The position numbers were made by a program, and so were the translations under genes. From assembly GCA_009103225.1 (NCBI GenBank), contig RHPI01000773.1, positions 125,982 to 183,223 on the forward strand: a stretch of 57,242 bases of DNA, in the 5' to 3' direction. This document shows, piece by piece, positions 54,629 through 57,242 of this stretch (its first letter is position 1; each line of letters starts with the position of its first letter). The DNA is from Chlorokybus atmophyticus. Lineage: Eukaryota > Streptophyta > Chlorokybophyceae > Chlorokybales > Chlorokybaceae. The notes below the pieces were generated by a model that saw only the letters and a list, made by a program, of their open reading frames with translations, was not told the origin of the DNA and searched no databases.

Positions 54629-56909
54629 TGAATTGTACAAGTTTGTACTGGTATATCTAGACGACATTATTGTGTTCAGCAAAACTCGGGAGGACCACCA
54701 CAAACATGTGGAATTGGTTCTAGCTAAATTACGCGAACACAAATTCTATGCCAACCTGTCCAAATGCAACTTTGCAAAAGATGAACTACCCTTTTTAGGG
54801 CATGTGATTGGCAAAGAAGGATTGAAACCAGATCCTCAAAAGGTGTGTGCGGTAAAAGATTGGCCACCACCCAAGGATGTCCATCAGTTACGTGCTTTCT
54901 TGGGGCTAGCCAATTATTTCCGCAAGTTCATGCGAGCATATTCTGGCATGGCAAACCCTTTAACATCTTTACTAAGAAAAGATGTTAAATTTGTGTGGAC
55001 GGAGGCACACGAGGTTGCTTTTACACGCATTAAAGATGCATTAACACAAGCCCCTGTGTTAGCCTTCCCCGACCACACCAAGCCTTTTGTGGTGATCAGT
55101 GATGCTTCCACCATTGGGTGTGGGGCAGTCCTTCTACAAGATGACAGACCATGTGCATATGAAAGCAGAAAGTTCATTCCTGCTGAACGTAATTACACAA
55201 CCACTGAACAGGAATTGCTCGGGGTGGTGCATGCGCTGCGCACATGGCGTTGCTACTTGGAAGGGGTGGAGTTTTCAGTGATTACTGATCACAACCCGCT
55301 CACATTCTTTCATACGCAAAAAAATCTGTCGAGGCGGCAAGCTAGGTGGAATGAATTCATTTCTCGTTTCACTTTCACTTGGCAATACCGTCCGGGTCGC
55401 ACCAATGTGGCGGATCCACTAAGTCGCAGCCCTGCTCTTTTGGCACTTACGCGCTCTCGAAGTACGCGTAATGTACAACAGCCTGAAGATCCTTTCTTAA
55501 AGGAAGTGTCCGCAGGTTATAACTCAGATGTTTGGTTTAGCAGTCAAACCAACTTACAACAGCTTACTGCTGTTAGCAATCTGTGGTATAGAGGGGAGCA
55601 GTTGGCAATTCCCAACTCGGGCGACTTACGTAAGCAATGCTTACATTCAGTGCATGACCCGCCGTATGCTGGGCATTTAGGGAAACACAAAACACTCAAA
55701 TCTGCGCAACAGGTATACTGGTGGCCGTCAATGTCAGCTGACGTGGATCAATATGTTCGCACATGTGACGTGTGTCAACGTAATAAGCCACTACGACAAA
55801 AACAAGCGGGATTGCTTAAACCATTGGCAATTCCAGAACAAAAGTGGGATAGTGTCAGTATGGATTTGATTACTGACCTACCTGAAACAGCAGCTAAATA
55901 CACTGCTATTGTGGTTTTTGTCGACCGTTTGACTAAAATGGTGCATTTTGCCCCGTGTTGCACAACTGTAAGTGCACGGGACTTGGCACACTTATTTGTG
56001 TCCACGGTCTTTCGCGTTCACGGTATACCGCGTGAACTCGTCACAGATCGTGATCCTCGTTTTGTCTCCAAGTTTTGGCGCGAAGTCTGTGAATTGTTGG
56101 GGGTAAAACAAAGCATGTCGACTGCTTTCCACCCGCAGACGGATGGTCAAACTGAGCGAGCAAATCAAATACTGGAAGAAATGCTTCGCCACTATGTGGC
56201 TCCTAATCATGCTGATTGGGATAGGTACTTGCCAATGGCAGAGTTCGCTGTGAACAACGCGTGGCAAGAAAGTGTTAAGGAAACCCCATTTTTCTTAAAT
56301 TATGGGATTCGCCCGAACACACCAGCGTCATTGCGTGTACCTCGCAATGCCCTGACTGTGCCAGCGGCAAAGGAATTTGCCACTATTATGCAAGAAACTT
56401 TGGCTCGAGCCAAGCTGTGTCTGTCAGAAGCACAGGACAGGCAAAAAGCTTATGCTGATACACATCGAAAAATGGCCACTTTCGATGTCGGCGATAAAGT
56501 TTTGCTTAATGCAAAAAACATAACCATCAAAGGTACGGGTGCTCGCAAGTTGCTGCCCCGATGGTTAGGTCCTTTCTCTATCACTGATAGAGTTAGTACG
56601 CACGCTTATCGACTGCAATTGCCCCCAAGTGTGCGTATACACAACGTGTTTCATGTAAACTTGTTGAAACCTTACCGCTCAGACGGTAGAACACAGCCTC
56701 CACCACCGCCAATTGAGGTGGACAGCGAGCTCCAATATGAGGTGGAAGCTATATTGAACCATAAGCTAAATGGTCGAGGACGCGCAACTCGCTATTTGGT
56801 GAAATGGAAAGGGTATGGCCCGGAACATAACAGTTGGGAGCCCGACAGGCATCTTACGCACTGCCGCGAGTTGCTTCGAGCTTATTGGGATTCATGTCCT
56901 GTCCCATAA
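54561..56909 (+). CDS. pol: Chromovirus Pol, 3' part: RT end, RNase H, integrase, chromodomain
   Basis: Opens within RT ([13 protein letters not shown]). YLDDIIVFS (about 32-40) is the RT catalytic box. RNase H spans about 175-290 ([31 protein letters not shown]). Integrase has a zinc-binding H-x6-H...C-x2-C (His 365 and 372, Cys 402 and 405) and the D,D35E triad at about Asp435, Asp496 and Glu532 ([13 protein letters not shown]). A GPF-type module ([10 protein letters not shown]) follows. A chromodomain sits at about 725-778 ([28 protein letters not shown]), which in this clade directs integration to chromatin. All catalytic residues are present. The frame is offset from the preceding pol part by a single-base indel. 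Confidence 0.9.
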   Translation: MLPFGLTNAPATFQTAMNTVFADELYKFVLVYLDDIIVFSKTREDHHKHVELVLAKLREHKFYANLSKCNFAKDELPFLGHVIGKEGLKPDPQKVCAVKDWPPPKDVHQLRAFLGLANYFRKFMRAYSGMANPLTSLLRKDVKFVWTEAHEVAFTRIKDALTQAPVLAFPDHTKPFVVISDASTIGCGAVLLQDDRPCAYESRKFIPAERNYTTTEQELLGVVHALRTWRCYLEGVEFSVITDHNPLTFFHTQKNLSRRQARWNEFISRFTFTWQYRPGRTNVADPLSRSPALLALTRSRSTRNVQQPEDPFLKEVSAGYNSDVWFSSQTNLQQLTAVSNLWYRGEQLAIPNSGDLRKQCLHSVHDPPYAGHLGKHKTLKSAQQVYWWPSMSADVDQYVRTCDVCQRNKPLRQKQAGLLKPLAIPEQKWDSVSMDLITDLPETAAKYTAIVVFVDRLTKMVHFAPCCTTVSARDLAHLFVSTVFRVHGIPRELVTDRDPRFVSKFWREVCELLGVKQSMSTAFHPQTDGQTERANQILEEMLRHYVAPNHADWDRYLPMAEFAVNNAWQESVKETPFFLNYGIRPNTPASLRVPRNALTVPAAKEFATIMQETLARAKLCLSEAQDRQKAYADTHRKMATFDVGDKVLLNAKNITIKGTGARKLLPRWLGPFSITDRVSTHAYRLQLPPSVRIHNVFHVNLLKPYRSDGRTQPPPPPIEVDSELQYEVEAILNHKLNGRGRATRYLVKWKGYGPEHNSWEPDRHLTHCRELLRAYWDSCPVP

Positions 56910-57043
56910 ACTGTGGGCTTGGTTTTATGACAGACTGGCAGTGCAGTTTCATTACCACCCTGTCATTTCCTGCTATCTCACTGGTTACAATTACTCGAAA
57001 TCAAGCCTGATCAACTTGAGTTCAACGAGGACGTTGAAAACCT

Positions 57044-57056
57044 AAGTGGGGGGGAA
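57044..57056 (+). other. Polypurine tract
   Basis: AAGTGGGGGGGAA immediately before the 3' LTR; primes plus-strand DNA synthesis in LTR elements. Confidence 0.8.
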
Positions 57057-57242
57057 TGTAACGGGAGCAATAATAATAGGGGTATTATTGCTACCTAAAT
57101 AACACATTTTGTATGAATAAGTATTTAAATATGCTTATTTATACCTCTTTTCTACGGTTCCTCGCTTATTAAAGGCTATGATGCTTTATCATAGCTTAAA
57201 TAAGTCCCAATGGGTGTAGAACCGCTTATTCAAGCCTATTTA
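57057..57242 (+). repeat. 3' LTR of chromovirus (partial, window edge)
   Basis: First 186 bp of the LTR; substitutions against 50560-50745 are seen at G/A positions near 57064, 57094 and 57210. The remainder lies outside the window. Confidence 0.9.

Larger units (their letters stand above)
50560..57242 (+). mobile_element. Ty3/gypsy chromovirus, nearly complete, cut in 3' LTR
   Basis: Order: LTR 50560-51085, primer-binding site 51087, leader, gag 52001-53128, pol with protease, RT, RNase H, integrase and chromodomain to 56909, a G-rich polypurine tract, and the 3' LTR from 57057. Domain order with integrase after RNase H plus a C-terminal chromodomain defines a Ty3/gypsy chromovirus. Only about three differences are seen between the LTRs over the 186 bp available, so insertion was fairly recent. 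Full length would be about 7.0 kb. Coding is interrupted by two in-frame TAGs and one frameshift. Confidence 0.9.

Overview
The window looks like nuclear DNA of a green alga (Chlorophyta). The evidence is a Ser-Pro-Pro-Pro-rich cell-wall-type coding stretch, short phase-conserved GT-AG introns, TGTAA motifs just downstream of stop codons (the usual chlorophyte polyadenylation signal), N-terminal plastid or mitochondrial targeting peptides, and a Ty3/gypsy chromovirus. The species cannot be named from sequence alone. The assembly contains a 124-base N gap (37196-37319) and single Ns at 5060, 12088, 30381, 34499 and 36873, most of them beside low-complexity DNA.

Layout: 1-4700 is gene-poor and holds a diverged satellite unit, a small TRIM-like repeat pair and a foldback (inverted-repeat) element. 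4790-5059 is a hydroxyproline-rich protein fragment that runs through a single N into a homogeneous tandem array of about 11.4 units of 501 bp (5061-10775). 12.9-14.1 kb carries a probable minus-strand gene of at least six exons and unknown function. From 14.4 to 20.1 kb, and again at 30-40 kb and 46.7-49.2 kb, lie six copies (called A-F here) of one two-exon gene family that I do not recognise. Each has an N-terminal targeting-like exon, a phase-1 intron with a conserved hairpin, and a roughly 176-residue second exon. Copies B, C, D and E are intact, A is truncated and F (opposite strand) has lost its C terminus. 23443-28824 is a rearranged LTR retroelement with 1544-bp LTRs. 41.1-44.6 kb holds a divergent pair of single-copy genes: a small plastid DnaJ-type zinc-finger membrane protein (minus) and an eight-exon alpha/beta hydrolase (plus). 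50560 to the window end is a nearly complete chromovirus, cut within its 3' LTR.

The most interesting content is the A-F family: it is amplified locally, keeps frame and splice phase despite length changes, and carries conserved non-coding elements (an upstream CAGCTGTCAC palindrome and an intron hairpin). Functions beyond the transposons, the hydrolase fold and the zinc-finger motif cannot be assigned from the sequence alone. All gene models are manual predictions without transcript support.
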